Below, in pieces: positions 26,604 to 34,996 of a stretch of 64,000 bases of DNA. Each line of letters opens with the position of its first letter. Within the stretch, counting starts at the first letter, position 1. A model generated the notes under the pieces. It saw nothing but the letters and a program-made list of their open reading frames with translations, was not told the origin of the DNA and did not search any database. Made by a program: the position numbers and the translations under genes. Origin of the DNA: Gemmatimonadota bacterium (GTDB taxonomy: Bacteria > Gemmatimonadota > Gemmatimonadetes > Longimicrobiales > Gaopeijiaceae); the NCBI GenBank assembly GCA_009838975.1, contig VXQO01000053.1, positions 1 through 64,000 on the forward strand. The letters run 5' to 3'.

Positions 26604-27379
26604 CGGATCGTGAACCACAGAAAGAGGACGCCCACGACCCAGAGGTAGGGGGCGAATACATGGAAGGAACGGTTGGCGAGCATGGCCTGGAAGATTCGGA
26701 TCGCCGCCACACCGGTGACGCATGCGGCCGCGGCCGACAGGAGGAGAGCGGGTGGCGCAACGCCGCCGGAGGAGATGGCGTCGGGGAGCCTGAGGAGCGC
26801 GGCGCCACCGACCGCCGGGAGCGACAGGAGGAAGGAGAACGCGGCGGCTTCCGACGGACTCACCCCGCGCCAGAGGGCCGCGACGACGGTGCTGCCCGAA
26901 CGTGAGATGCCGGGCACTATCGCCGCGGCCTGGGCGAGCCCCATGACCAGCGCGGAAGAAGCGCCGATTTCGCCCGCGGGTCTCCGGACCAGCGCGCGCT
27001 TCGCGGTCCAGACCACGCAACCGGTGACGATCAGGGCCACGGCGGTGACGGCGGGGCGGTCGAAGAGCGACTCGAGGAAGTCGCCGAATCCGAGGCCGGC
27101 GATGGCCGCCGGGACCGACGCGAGAACCAGCAATCCCGCTTGGGCGAGTTGCTCGTGGTCACCGCGGACGGCGCCCGCCACCAGCGCCCCGAGCCTGGAG
27201 CGGTAGACGATTGCGACGGAAAGGAGCGTCGCCGCGTGAAGGGCGACCTCGAGGCCCGCGCCGGGGACCTGGACACCGAGGAGCGCCTGACCCATGACGA
27301 GGTGTCCGGAGCTCGAGACGGGCAGGAACTCCGTCGCCCCCTGGACGAAGCCGAGAAGGAGCGCCTCGTACCAGGTCAC
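26600..27379 (-). CDS. uppP: Undecaprenyl-diphosphatase
   Basis: Integral membrane phosphatase that recycles undecaprenyl diphosphate for peptidoglycan and other envelope polymers and gives bacitracin resistance. The 259-residue product has GATEFLPVSSSGHLV (about 13-27) and PGISRSGSTV (about 157-166), the two active-site motifs, and about seven to eight hydrophobic helices. GTG start at 27379 in a GTGA overlap with bshA; an upstream reading in this frame is only a shadow of bshA and miaA. Its stop overlaps the birA start. Confidence 0.95.
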   Translation of the reverse strand: MTWYEALLLGFVQGATEFLPVSSSGHLVMGQALLGVQVPGAGLEVALHAATLLSVAIVYRSRLGALVAGAVRGDHEQLAQAGLLVLASVPAAIAGLGFGDFLESLFDRPAVTAVALIVTGCVVWTAKRALVRRPAGEIGASSALVMGLAQAAAIVPGISRSGSTVVAALWRGVSPSEAAAFSFLLSLPAVGGAALLRLPDAISSGGVAPPALLLSAAAACVTGVAAIRIFQAMLANRSFHVFAPYLWVVGVLFLWFTIR

Positions 27380-28500
27380 CGCAGCAGGAAGCGGTAGAAG
27401 TCCTCGTACCCGGGGAGCACCGTTGCGGTGGCGAACCGATCGAGCGCCGCCGCTCTCCCGGCCTCGCTGAAGCGTCTCCAGACCGAAGGGTCCCCCAGCA
27501 GGAAGGTGCCCGCCTCGGCGGCTTCGTCCACGGCGCCGACCGGCACGAGGAGGCCGTTCTCGCCGTGGGAGATCACCTCGGGCAAGCCTCCCGCCCGGTA
27601 CCCGACGACGGGCACGCCGCAGGAGATGGCCTCCAGCGCGGCCAACCCGAACGACTCGCTGTCGCTGGTCAGCAGGAAGAGGTCGGCCAGACCGAGGAGT
27701 TCCTCGACCGAGGCGTGCTTGCCGAGAAAGACCACGTCGCGCTCCAGCTCCAGCTCCCCGACGCGCTGGGCCGCGCGGGGGCGGTCGGGTCCGTCGCCTA
27801 CCATCACCAGGCGGGCCGGGATCGTTTGTCTGATCCGCGCGAACACCTCGATCACGTCCTGAACCCGCTTCACGGGGCGGAAGTTCGAAATGTGCATGAC
27901 GATCTTCTCTCCCGCGGGCGCGAAGATCCCGCGGTGCCGCGGGTCGGAGGCGGGACGGAAGACGTCCGTGTTGACGAAGTTGGGAATGACGCGCACCCGG
28001 TCCGCCGGCACGTCGAAATCGCGCACCGTCACGTCCTTCAGGAACTCGGAGACGGCGGTGATGCCCTGTGACCGGAGGATCGAGAAGCGCGTGATGGGCT
28101 TGAACGATGGCTGCGTGCCGACCAGGGTCACGTCGGTGCCATGCAGCGTGGTGACCAGCGGCGGGGCCGCCTCGCCGTTCAGCATCTCGCCGGCGATCCA
28201 GGCGGACGTCGCATGCGGGATGGCGTAGTGCACGTGCACAATGTCGAGCCCCTCGCGCAGTGTGGTGTCGTGGATGGTGGCTGCGAGCGCGAGGGTGTAG
28301 TGGTTGTGCTCGAAGAGCGGGTAGCGTTCGATCTCGACCTCGTGGAAGTACACCCGCTCGTGAAAGCCGGACAGGCGAAACGGCTGTGCGTAGGAGATGA
28401 AGTGCACCTCGTGCCCCCGCGCCGCGAGCCCGATTCCGAGCTCCGTCGCGACGGCGCCCGAACCGCCGTATGTCGGGTAGCAGGTGATCCCGATCTTCAT
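27376..28500 (-). CDS. bshA: BshA-like GT4 glycosyltransferase (GlcNAc-malate synthase)
   Basis: A 374-residue GT4 glycosyltransferase closely resembling BshA, which joins N-acetylglucosamine to L-malate as the first step to bacillithiol. Features: MKIGITCYPTYGGSGAVATELG with the GSGVVA-like loop at about 10-17, IVHVHYAIPHA, TLHGTDVTLVG (about 125-135), and the C-terminal donor site SDSESFGLAALEAISCGVPVV. The ATG at 28500 overlaps the miaA stop by four bases. bshB and bshC are not in the window, so bacillithiol production is plausible but not shown. Confidence 0.88.
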   Translation of the reverse strand: MKIGITCYPTYGGSGAVATELGIGLAARGHEVHFISYAQPFRLSGFHERVYFHEVEIERYPLFEHNHYTLALAATIHDTTLREGLDIVHVHYAIPHATSAWIAGEMLNGEAAPPLVTTLHGTDVTLVGTQPSFKPITRFSILRSQGITAVSEFLKDVTVRDFDVPADRVRVIPNFVNTDVFRPASDPRHRGIFAPAGEKIVMHISNFRPVKRVQDVIEVFARIRQTIPARLVMVGDGPDRPRAAQRVGELELERDVVFLGKHASVEELLGLADLFLLTSDSESFGLAALEAISCGVPVVGYRAGGLPEVISHGENGLLVPVGAVDEAAEAGTFLLGDPSVWRRFSEAGRAAALDRFATATVLPGYEDFYRFLLR

Positions 28501-29480
28501 GTCGCCCCTCGGGCCAGGCAGGATCGCCATGCTCCCACCACGGCCACGCACTGTGCTTCCAGCGGCGCCGTGCCATCGACCCTCACGGTCCCGGGCCCCA
28601 GCTGGTGACGGAACCAGGTTCGCTGTCTGCGGGCGTACTGCCGGGTGGCCACCCTGGTTCGCTCCATCGCCTCTTCCAGGCTGATCTCACCCCCCAGGTG
28701 GTCCGCCATCTCACGGTATCCCACGCCGTCCAGCCCCGGATCGGCTCGGTTGTGGCCGGCTGCCAGGAGGCCGTCCACTTCCTCGACGAAGCCTTCCTCC
28801 ATCATGGCGCGCACGCGCTCACCGATCCGTGCGTCGAGGACGTCGGGCGGCACCTCGAGCAGGCACGTCAGGGCACTGAGGGGAGCGGCCTCGGCCGGCC
28901 GGCGGCGGTGCCACGCGGACAGGGGCCGACCGGTTAGAAGAGCGACCGAGATCGTGCGAACCATGCGCTGCCTGCCTCCTTGTGCCGCGACCCGGGCCCG
29001 GGCGGGATCGAGAAGTCGGACCCAGCGTTCGAGCTCGGATCCCGGCAGATTGCCCAGGAAGTCCTCCAGGATTGTGCGGCGCCCGGAATCGAGCGCCGGC
29101 TCCCGGAAGATCGGGTCGGTCAGGACTTTGAGAAAGAAGCCGGTACCCCCGACGAGCAGCGCGACCCTGCCCCGTCCCCTGATTTCCCGGATCCAGCGGC
29201 GCGCGTCCCGGCCGAATTGGCCGGCGCTGTACCGTTCCCCGGGGTCCCGTATGTCGAGGCCATGGTGCGGGACCACCGCCCGCTCATCCGGACTCGCCTT
29301 GGCCGTCCCGACATCCATGCCACGGTAGATCTGCCGCGAGTCCATCGAGATGATCTCGCCGCCGATCTGCGTGGCCACGCGGAGTGAGAGCGCCGTCTTC
29401 CCGGCGCCGGTGGGCCCCACGATGGCCAGGAAGTCGGGCCCCGCCGACTTACGTGCGCCCGAAGCTCCGCCGCAGCTCAT
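28497..29480 (-). CDS. miaA: tRNA dimethylallyltransferase
   Basis: Adds the isopentenyl group to A37 of tRNAs that read UNN codons. The 327-residue protein has the P-loop VGPTGAGKT (about 21-29), SMDSRQIYRGMDVGTAK, the DGVGYREM and ATRQYARRQRTWFR motifs. The ATG at 29480 lies 32 bp inside the 3' end of mutL, the usual mutL-miaA adjacency, and the stop overlaps bshA. Confidence 0.96.
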   Translation of the reverse strand: MSCGGASGARKSAGPDFLAIVGPTGAGKTALSLRVATQIGGEIISMDSRQIYRGMDVGTAKASPDERAVVPHHGLDIRDPGERYSAGQFGRDARRWIREIRGRGRVALLVGGTGFFLKVLTDPIFREPALDSGRRTILEDFLGNLPGSELERWVRLLDPARARVAAQGGRQRMVRTISVALLTGRPLSAWHRRRPAEAAPLSALTCLLEVPPDVLDARIGERVRAMMEEGFVEEVDGLLAAGHNRADPGLDGVGYREMADHLGGEISLEEAMERTRVATRQYARRQRTWFRHQLGPGTVRVDGTAPLEAQCVAVVGAWRSCLARGAT

Positions 29481-31230
29481 CGAGTCTGAGGTTCACGGTC
29501 GTGGGCCGGCCGTGGATGTCGTGATAGGGCAGCTCCGTCGCGAAGAGCTGGTCGAACAGTTCCTGCATCTCCTCGTCGGACAGCTTCTGCCCCGCCTTGA
29601 TCGCGGCCTTGCAGGCGAAGCTCATCGCCACCCGCTCGTTCTGGTTTCGCGCGCCCTTCATCAGTTCCGAGCCGTGGACGAGTTCGTCGATCATCTCGCG
29701 CATGCACCTTTCGGCGTCGAAGTAGGCGTGCGGACTTGGCACGGCCTGGACCAGAAGCGCGCCGTCGCCGAAGCGCTCGAACTCGAAGCCCAGCCGCGTC
29801 AACGGCGCACGCACCGATTCGACTACATCCATTTCCGGCCCGGAAAGGCGGATCGTGAAGGGAAAGAGCAGCCGCTGTCCCTCCCCGTCCCTGCGTTCGA
29901 AGCCGGCGATGATCCGCTCGTAGAGGACTCGTTCGTGCGCCGCGTGCTGGTCCACGATGATCACGCCGTCCCGTGTTTCGGCCAGGATGAAGCTGTTGTG
30001 GACCTGCAGGAGCGCCGGGCGGGGTGCGCGCTGTGCCGACGCCTCGTCCTCGGCGCCTTCAACGCCGCCCGCGGCACCGCGGAACAGCTGCATCTGCCCG
30101 CGATCGCCGTCGCCCGATTCGGCCGCGCCGTCCGTGCGGTCGGTCCGGCCCGCACCGGGCACGGGCCCGCGCCCGCGGGTGCCGGTACCCTCCCGGACCA
30201 TCTCTGGGCCGGCGTCCCACCTGGCCGCCGATTCGATCCCCTCAAGCGTCTCGCGCACCGCCGCTTCGACGAAGCCCTCGACCTGGCGGCGGTTCCGGAA
30301 CCTTACCTCGGCCTTGCCCGGATGGACGTTTACGTCGACCTCGACCCGGGGCATTCCCAGGAAGAGAAAGAGCCAGGGACGGGTGCCCTCCGGCACCGTG
30401 GTGCGGTAGCCGCGATCGGCGGCCGCGACGAGGCGCCCGTCGCGGAAGGGGCGCCCGTTCACGTACAGGTGGCTGCGCCGAAACCCGGGCCGGGCGAGGT
30501 CGGGCCGCTGGATCACGCCCGCCAGGCGCAGATCGCCCTGCCCTGTGGAGAGGTCGATCAGGCCAGCCTTTTCGGCGTCCTTCCAGATGGCCTCGACGCG
30601 CGATCGCAACCCCCGATCCGCCGGCAGGTCGAGCACCGTGCGACCCCCGGACTCGAACACGAAGCGCGTGCCCTGGTGGGCCAATGCCAGAGAGTGGATC
30701 ACGTCGCTCACCGCCCTCGTCTCGGCAGGGACACTGGCCAGGAACCTCGCCCTCACCGGCGTGCTGAGGAAGAGATTGGCGACATCGACGGTCGTTCCGC
30801 GGCGGCGGGCCACGTCCTCGACCCCCTGCATGCGTCCGGCCAGCACCCGGAGCCGCGTTCCGACCTCCTCGCCCTCGATGGCCGTCTCGATCGTCAGGCG
30901 GGATACGGCCGCGATCGACGGGAGCGCTTCGCCCCGGAAACCCAGCGTGTGAATCTCCCGCAGTTCCTCCGCGCGGCGGATCTTGCTGGTGGCGTGGCGG
31001 TCCAGACAGACCAGGGCATCCTCCCGCGTCATCCCGCACCCGTCGTCCGATACGCGGATGCGTCCCTTGCCGCCCCGTTCGATCGAGATGCGCACCGTGC
31101 CCGCCCCGGCATCCAGCGCGTTCTCCACAAGCTCCTTGACGACCGAGGCGGGCCGCTCCACCACCTCTCCGGCCGCGATCTGGTTGGCCACGTGGTCGGG
31201 GAGGACCCGGATTCGCGAGCGCGTCACCAT
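29449..31230 (-). CDS. mutL: DNA mismatch repair protein MutL
   Basis: Mismatch repair ATPase, 593 residues. The GHKL ATPase motifs are clear: ELVENALDAGAG (about 33-44), DDGCGM, HATSKI, and GFRGEALPSIAAVS. The C-terminal domain holds DQHAAHERVLYE, matching the metal-dependent endonuclease signature DQHA(x)2E(x)4E, so this MutL probably nicks DNA itself, as expected where MutH is lacking. A Gly/Arg/Thr-rich linker (about 345-395) joins the two domains. It starts 8 bp after tatD and overlaps miaA by 32 bp. Confidence 0.96.
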   Translation of the reverse strand: MVTRSRIRVLPDHVANQIAAGEVVERPASVVKELVENALDAGAGTVRISIERGGKGRIRVSDDGCGMTREDALVCLDRHATSKIRRAEELREIHTLGFRGEALPSIAAVSRLTIETAIEGEEVGTRLRVLAGRMQGVEDVARRRGTTVDVANLFLSTPVRARFLASVPAETRAVSDVIHSLALAHQGTRFVFESGGRTVLDLPADRGLRSRVEAIWKDAEKAGLIDLSTGQGDLRLAGVIQRPDLARPGFRRSHLYVNGRPFRDGRLVAAADRGYRTTVPEGTRPWLFLFLGMPRVEVDVNVHPGKAEVRFRNRRQVEGFVEAAVRETLEGIESAARWDAGPEMVREGTGTRGRGPVPGAGRTDRTDGAAESGDGDRGQMQLFRGAAGGVEGAEDEASAQRAPRPALLQVHNSFILAETRDGVIIVDQHAAHERVLYERIIAGFERRDGEGQRLLFPFTIRLSGPEMDVVESVRAPLTRLGFEFERFGDGALLVQAVPSPHAYFDAERCMREMIDELVHGSELMKGARNQNERVAMSFACKAAIKAGQKLSDEEMQELFDQLFATELPYHDIHGRPTTVNLRLDELRRSFGRT

Positions 31231-31238
31231 GGAAGTCC

Positions 31239-32018
31239 TCAGTTCTTCGGGCTGTCTCCCGGCAGCCCGAAGAAGCGCTCCGTGTTGGCCCAGCTGTCCC
31301 CGGCCACTTTCTCCAGCGTCTCGTCACGCAGCCGGGCCAGCGCTTCGGCGACATGGACCACGAACGCGGGCTCGTTGCGCCGGCCCCGTTTCGGAACCGG
31401 GGCAAGATAGGGGCAATCCGTCTCGATCATGTATCGGTCCGAGGGCACCATCCGCGCCAACGCGGCGTCGAAGCTCTTGAAGCTCGCGATTCCCGTGAAC
31501 GAAACAAACCACCCCGCTTCCATGGCCACCTCAAGAAGCCAGGCAGGGCCCGTGAAGCAGTGCAGCACCCCGGTCACGCGTCCCGCGCATTCCCGCAGGA
31601 CGGCGGCCGTATCGTCCGCAGCCTCGCGGGAGTGGACGACCAGGGGCAACCCCAGTTCCTCCGCAAGGCGGACGTGCCGCGCAAAGCTCTGCCGCTGCGC
31701 CTCGCGGGGTGCGTTGTCGTAGTAGTAGTCCAGCCCGGTCTCGCCGATCGCCACACAGCGCCTGTGAGACGCCACGTCACGGACCGTCCCGGTTTCCGGG
31801 GTAGGCCACGATGCCACCGAGTGGGGATGAATGCCCGCGGAACACCACACGTCGTCGTGGCGGCACGCGAGTGCGAGAGCGTCCAGCGAGTCCTCCTGGT
31901 TTGAGGCGATCGAGACGATGCGGGCAACGGATGCCTCGCGAGCCCTCTCGAGGACCGCCTCGCGGTCCGGAAGGAAGGCGGAGTCGGTCAGATGGCAGTG
32001 GGAGTCCGCAAACCTCAC
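31239..32018 (-). CDS. tatD: TatD family metal-dependent DNase
   Basis: A 259-residue TIM-barrel hydrolase. Metal ligands are visible in DSHCHLTD (about 5-12), IGETGLDYYYD, LPLVVHSREAADD, GVLHCFTG and the TDCPYLAPVPKRGRRNEP signature. TatD enzymes act as 3'-5' exonucleases on DNA or RNA with roles in DNA repair and quality control. It sits between secF (four-base ATGA overlap) and mutL (8-bp gap). Confidence 0.94.
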   Translation of the reverse strand: MRFADSHCHLTDSAFLPDREAVLERAREASVARIVSIASNQEDSLDALALACRHDDVWCSAGIHPHSVASWPTPETGTVRDVASHRRCVAIGETGLDYYYDNAPREAQRQSFARHVRLAEELGLPLVVHSREAADDTAAVLRECAGRVTGVLHCFTGPAWLLEVAMEAGWFVSFTGIASFKSFDAALARMVPSDRYMIETDCPYLAPVPKRGRRNEPAFVVHVAEALARLRDETLEKVAGDSWANTERFFGLPGDSPKN

Positions 32019-32977
32019 ACCGCGGCTGCTCTCCTCGCCTTGGCCTTCTGCTTGTCGCGAACATCCCCGGTACCGTACCGCTTCTGGATTTCGAGGAGCG
32101 CGGGAGACGCGATGAATATGGACGAGTAGGTCCCGATCAGCACGCCGAGGATCAGCACCATGGTGAAGTCCCGGATGACGGCCCCTCCCAACACCAGAAG
32201 GGAGAAGAGCACGCCCAGGGTGGTGCCCGAGGTGAGGACCGTTCGGGGCAGGGTCTCGTTGATCGAGCGGTTCACCAGCTTGTAAGGGTCCTCGCGCCGT
32301 CCGCCGCGCGCGTTGAGGTTTTCGCGGATGCGGTCGAAAACTACGATCGTGTCGTTCAGGGAGTACCCCACGATCGTCAGCAGCGCCGCGACCGTCGGCA
32401 GCGAGATCTCGACCCGGAAGAGCGCGAGAAGTCCCAGGACAATGAGGATGTCATGCGTGGTCGCGATCACCGAGGCCACGCCGAAGCGGAACTCGAAGCG
32501 GATGGCGATATACAGAAGCGTCAGGAAGAGGGAGAAGATGATCGCCAGCGCGGCCCTGCCCTGCAGTTCCTCGCCGATCTTGGCGCCTACCGACTCCGTG
32601 CGCACGACCTCGAAGCGGTCCTCGCCGTAACTCGCGGCGATCTGCTCCGAGAGGCCCGCGGCTACTACGTCGATGCTCACTCCCTCCTCCACGGCCGCGC
32701 GGATCACGTAGTCGCCTTCACCGCCGAAGCTCGTGATGGTCGGGGCCTGCGTGCCCCCCAGCGCCTCGCGCAACTCGGTGTCGTCCGTGGGAGGATCGAA
32801 GGCCACCTGTACCAGAACCCCCCCGGTGAAGTCGACTCCGTAGTTCTGCCAGTTGCCGATGGTGGCGAAGTTGACCACCATTGCCACCATCCCGGCCGCC
32901 AGAACGCTGGCCGAGACCACGTACGCCTTGCGGCGCATGTTGATGAAACCGTACTTCGCGTCGTGAAAAAGCCACAT
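32015..32977 (-). CDS. secF: Protein translocase subunit SecF
   Basis: Membrane component of the SecDF proton-driven motor that pulls proteins across the membrane after SecYEG. The 320-residue product has TM1 (about 20-38), the VDFTGGVLVQV motif, a periplasmic domain, and TM2-6 with YSLNDTIVVFDRIREN and the ending SSIFIASPALLEI. It lies 49 bp after secD and overlaps tatD. Confidence 0.96.
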   Translation of the reverse strand: MWLFHDAKYGFINMRRKAYVVSASVLAAGMVAMVVNFATIGNWQNYGVDFTGGVLVQVAFDPPTDDTELREALGGTQAPTITSFGGEGDYVIRAAVEEGVSIDVVAAGLSEQIAASYGEDRFEVVRTESVGAKIGEELQGRAALAIIFSLFLTLLYIAIRFEFRFGVASVIATTHDILIVLGLLALFRVEISLPTVAALLTIVGYSLNDTIVVFDRIRENLNARGGRREDPYKLVNRSINETLPRTVLTSGTTLGVLFSLLVLGGAVIRDFTMVLILGVLIGTYSSIFIASPALLEIQKRYGTGDVRDKQKAKARRAAAV

Positions 32978-33026
32978 GGCTGGTCTGTCCCCGATTGCTG
33001 GCTGATGCCGTTCCCGAGTGCCGATC

Positions 33027-34706
33027 CTAGATGCTGATGGGGTCCGAACCGCGTTTCCTGGTCAGGTAGATCAGGAAGAGCGTGCGGGTCACGTAGAGCG
33101 CTGAGAAGAACGAGGCCACGATTCCGATACAAAGCGTGACCGCGAATCCCCGCACCGGTCCGGTCCCGAACTGGAAGAGGATCAGACCTGTGATGAGCGT
33201 GGTGATGTTGGCGTCCACGATTGCGGACAATGCGTTGCCGAAGCCTTCGTCGACCGCGGTCCTGGGTGCGCGCCGGCGTTCCAGTTCCTCCCGAATGCGC
33301 TCGAAGATCAGGACGTTGGCGTCGACCGCCATCCCGATGGACAGGATCAGCCCCGCGATCCCCGGCAGTGTAAGCGTGGCGTTCAGCGCGGACAGGCCTC
33401 CCAGGACCAGCATGAGGTAGATCGCGAGCGCCGCGACGGCCAGGATCCCGGCCATCCTGTAGTAGACCATCATGATCACGAGGACCGCGATCACGCCCAC
33501 GATGCCCGCCATCTGCCCCTGCTCGATCGAGTCCGCACCCAGCGACGGCCCCACGGTGCGCTCCTCCATGATGCTCAGCGGCGCCGGCAACGCACCGGCG
33601 CGCAGCACCAGCGCCAGGTCGGTGGCCTCCGACATGTCCGCGGAACCCAGGTCGATCGTGCCGCGGGCCCCGATTCGGTCGCGCACCACCGGCGCGCTCA
33701 CCACCTCGCCGTCGAGGACAATCGCGATTCGGTTGCCGATGTTCGCCGCCGTCAACCTCTGGAAGTCCCGGCCTCCGCGCCGGTTCAGTTCGAACAGAAC
33801 CTGCGGCTGGTTGAACTGCTGGTCCCGGTTCGCGGTCGCGTCATCGAGCTGGTCGCCGGTGAGGAAGGCGTCTTCCTCAAGCACGTAGAGTTCGCGGTAG
33901 AACCTGCCGGCACGCGGAATCGAGTCCCACCCCCACTGAAGGCTGACGCCCCGCGGAAGCGCCCGCTGGAACTCGGGCAGGGCCATGAACGCCGTCGCGT
34001 CATCGATGTCCTCGGCGTCGACGAGGTAGGTCCCCACCTCGCCCGTGTTGAGGAGTCCCGAGAAGGGGCGGAAGTTGACCTCACCCACTTCGTCGCCGGC
34101 CTCGTCCTCGGCCGTGGCCTCGTCTTCCGGCACGGCGTCCGCGGGATCGGCCTCCGCTTCCGGGTTGTCCGCGGCCGCGCTGTCGTCTGCCTGCACCGAG
34201 TCAGAGGTGTTGAACAGCAGCTGCTCGATCGAGGAGGCGCCGGCCTCCCCCGCCTCGGTGTCCCGCCCCATCTCGCGCAGCGTCTCCGCGCCCAGGGCGA
34301 CCACCACGGCCCGGTCCAGCCTCTCCAGAGCCTGGTCGACATCCGCGTTCGAGAGAACCAGCTTCCATTCGAGGAACGCCTGCTGGTTGATGATCTCCTT
34401 GGCCCGCGATTCGTCATCCAGACCCGCAAGCTCGACGATAATGCGGTCGGAGCCGCTCCTCTGGATCAGCGGCTCCTCGACGCCGAACTCATCCACGCGC
34501 GTGCGTATGATCCGCTCCGCGCGTTCGATGGCGCTTGCCTTGGCCTCCGGCGTGAGTGTGCCGTCGGGGTCGTCGATCTCGAGCACGAGGTGCATGCCTC
34601 CCTGCAGATCGAGGCCCAGCTTGAGGCCCTCGGTGACGTAGTATCCGATCGCAATGCCCAGCGCCGCCAGTATCACGATCAGCCGGACACGAAATGACTT
34701 CAGCAT
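33027..34706 (-). CDS. secD: Protein translocase subunit SecD with acidic insert
   Basis: SecD subunit of the SecDF translocation motor, 559 residues. TM1 is at 8-25, then GLDLQGGMHLVLEID (31-45) and a large periplasmic region. TM2-6 include AVDANVLIFERIREELERRRAPRTAV, the proton-relay helix with conserved Asp. Residues about 168-210 form a very acidic Ala/Asp/Glu/Pro-rich segment between the two periplasmic parts, followed by the normal TYLVDAEDIDDA. It looks like a disordered insert. First gene of the operon to coaX, with a TTGACA promoter upstream. Confidence 0.95.
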   Translation of the reverse strand: MLKSFRVRLIVILAALGIAIGYYVTEGLKLGLDLQGGMHLVLEIDDPDGTLTPEAKASAIERAERIIRTRVDEFGVEEPLIQRSGSDRIIVELAGLDDESRAKEIINQQAFLEWKLVLSNADVDQALERLDRAVVVALGAETLREMGRDTEAGEAGASSIEQLLFNTSDSVQADDSAAADNPEAEADPADAVPEDEATAEDEAGDEVGEVNFRPFSGLLNTGEVGTYLVDAEDIDDATAFMALPEFQRALPRGVSLQWGWDSIPRAGRFYRELYVLEEDAFLTGDQLDDATANRDQQFNQPQVLFELNRRGGRDFQRLTAANIGNRIAIVLDGEVVSAPVVRDRIGARGTIDLGSADMSEATDLALVLRAGALPAPLSIMEERTVGPSLGADSIEQGQMAGIVGVIAVLVIMMVYYRMAGILAVAALAIYLMLVLGGLSALNATLTLPGIAGLILSIGMAVDANVLIFERIREELERRRAPRTAVDEGFGNALSAIVDANITTLITGLILFQFGTGPVRGFAVTLCIGIVASFFSALYVTRTLFLIYLTRKRGSDPISI

Positions 34707-34757
34707 GGTGCTCCCTTGACTCCTCCTGGACCCCTGGCCGCCGCGCGGTGGATTCGG

Positions 34758-34786
34758 AACTTCGCCCGGCCCGGAAATAGTGTCAA
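34758..34786 (-). promoter_or_regulatory. Possible promoter of the secD operon
   Basis: Minus-strand TTGACA (34781-34786), 17-bp spacer and GAAGTT (34758-34763), a poor -10 that keeps only A2 and T6. Transcription would start near 34751, about 45 nt before secD, whose ATG is preceded by GGGAG at four bases. The rest of 34707-34996 shows no gene. Confidence 0.4.
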
Positions 34787-34961
34787 TCGCCTACGGGCGG
34801 TATGGGCGTTCGCTTCATTCCCGTTTGGGCCCGCAGGCGTCTCCGCGGGCGCGCTCGTGGTCTGCGAACACGGTCGTCCGATTCGACCAATCGGTTGTCA
34901 CGCCAGTGTTTGTGCGCGCATACGCCCCCGTCCTGGCCAACAGACGGCAATCGCGAGCGCC

Positions 34962-34991
34962 TTGTCACTGCGCTGGTTCGACCGGTAGCAT
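34962..34991 (+). promoter_or_regulatory. Possible promoter giving a leaderless transcript
   Basis: TTGTCA (34962-34967), 18-bp spacer and TAGCAT (34986-34991) point at the ATG at 34997, only five bases past the -10. No ribosome binding site precedes that ATG, so the message could be leaderless. Confidence 0.35.
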
Positions 34992-34996
34992 TCCCC

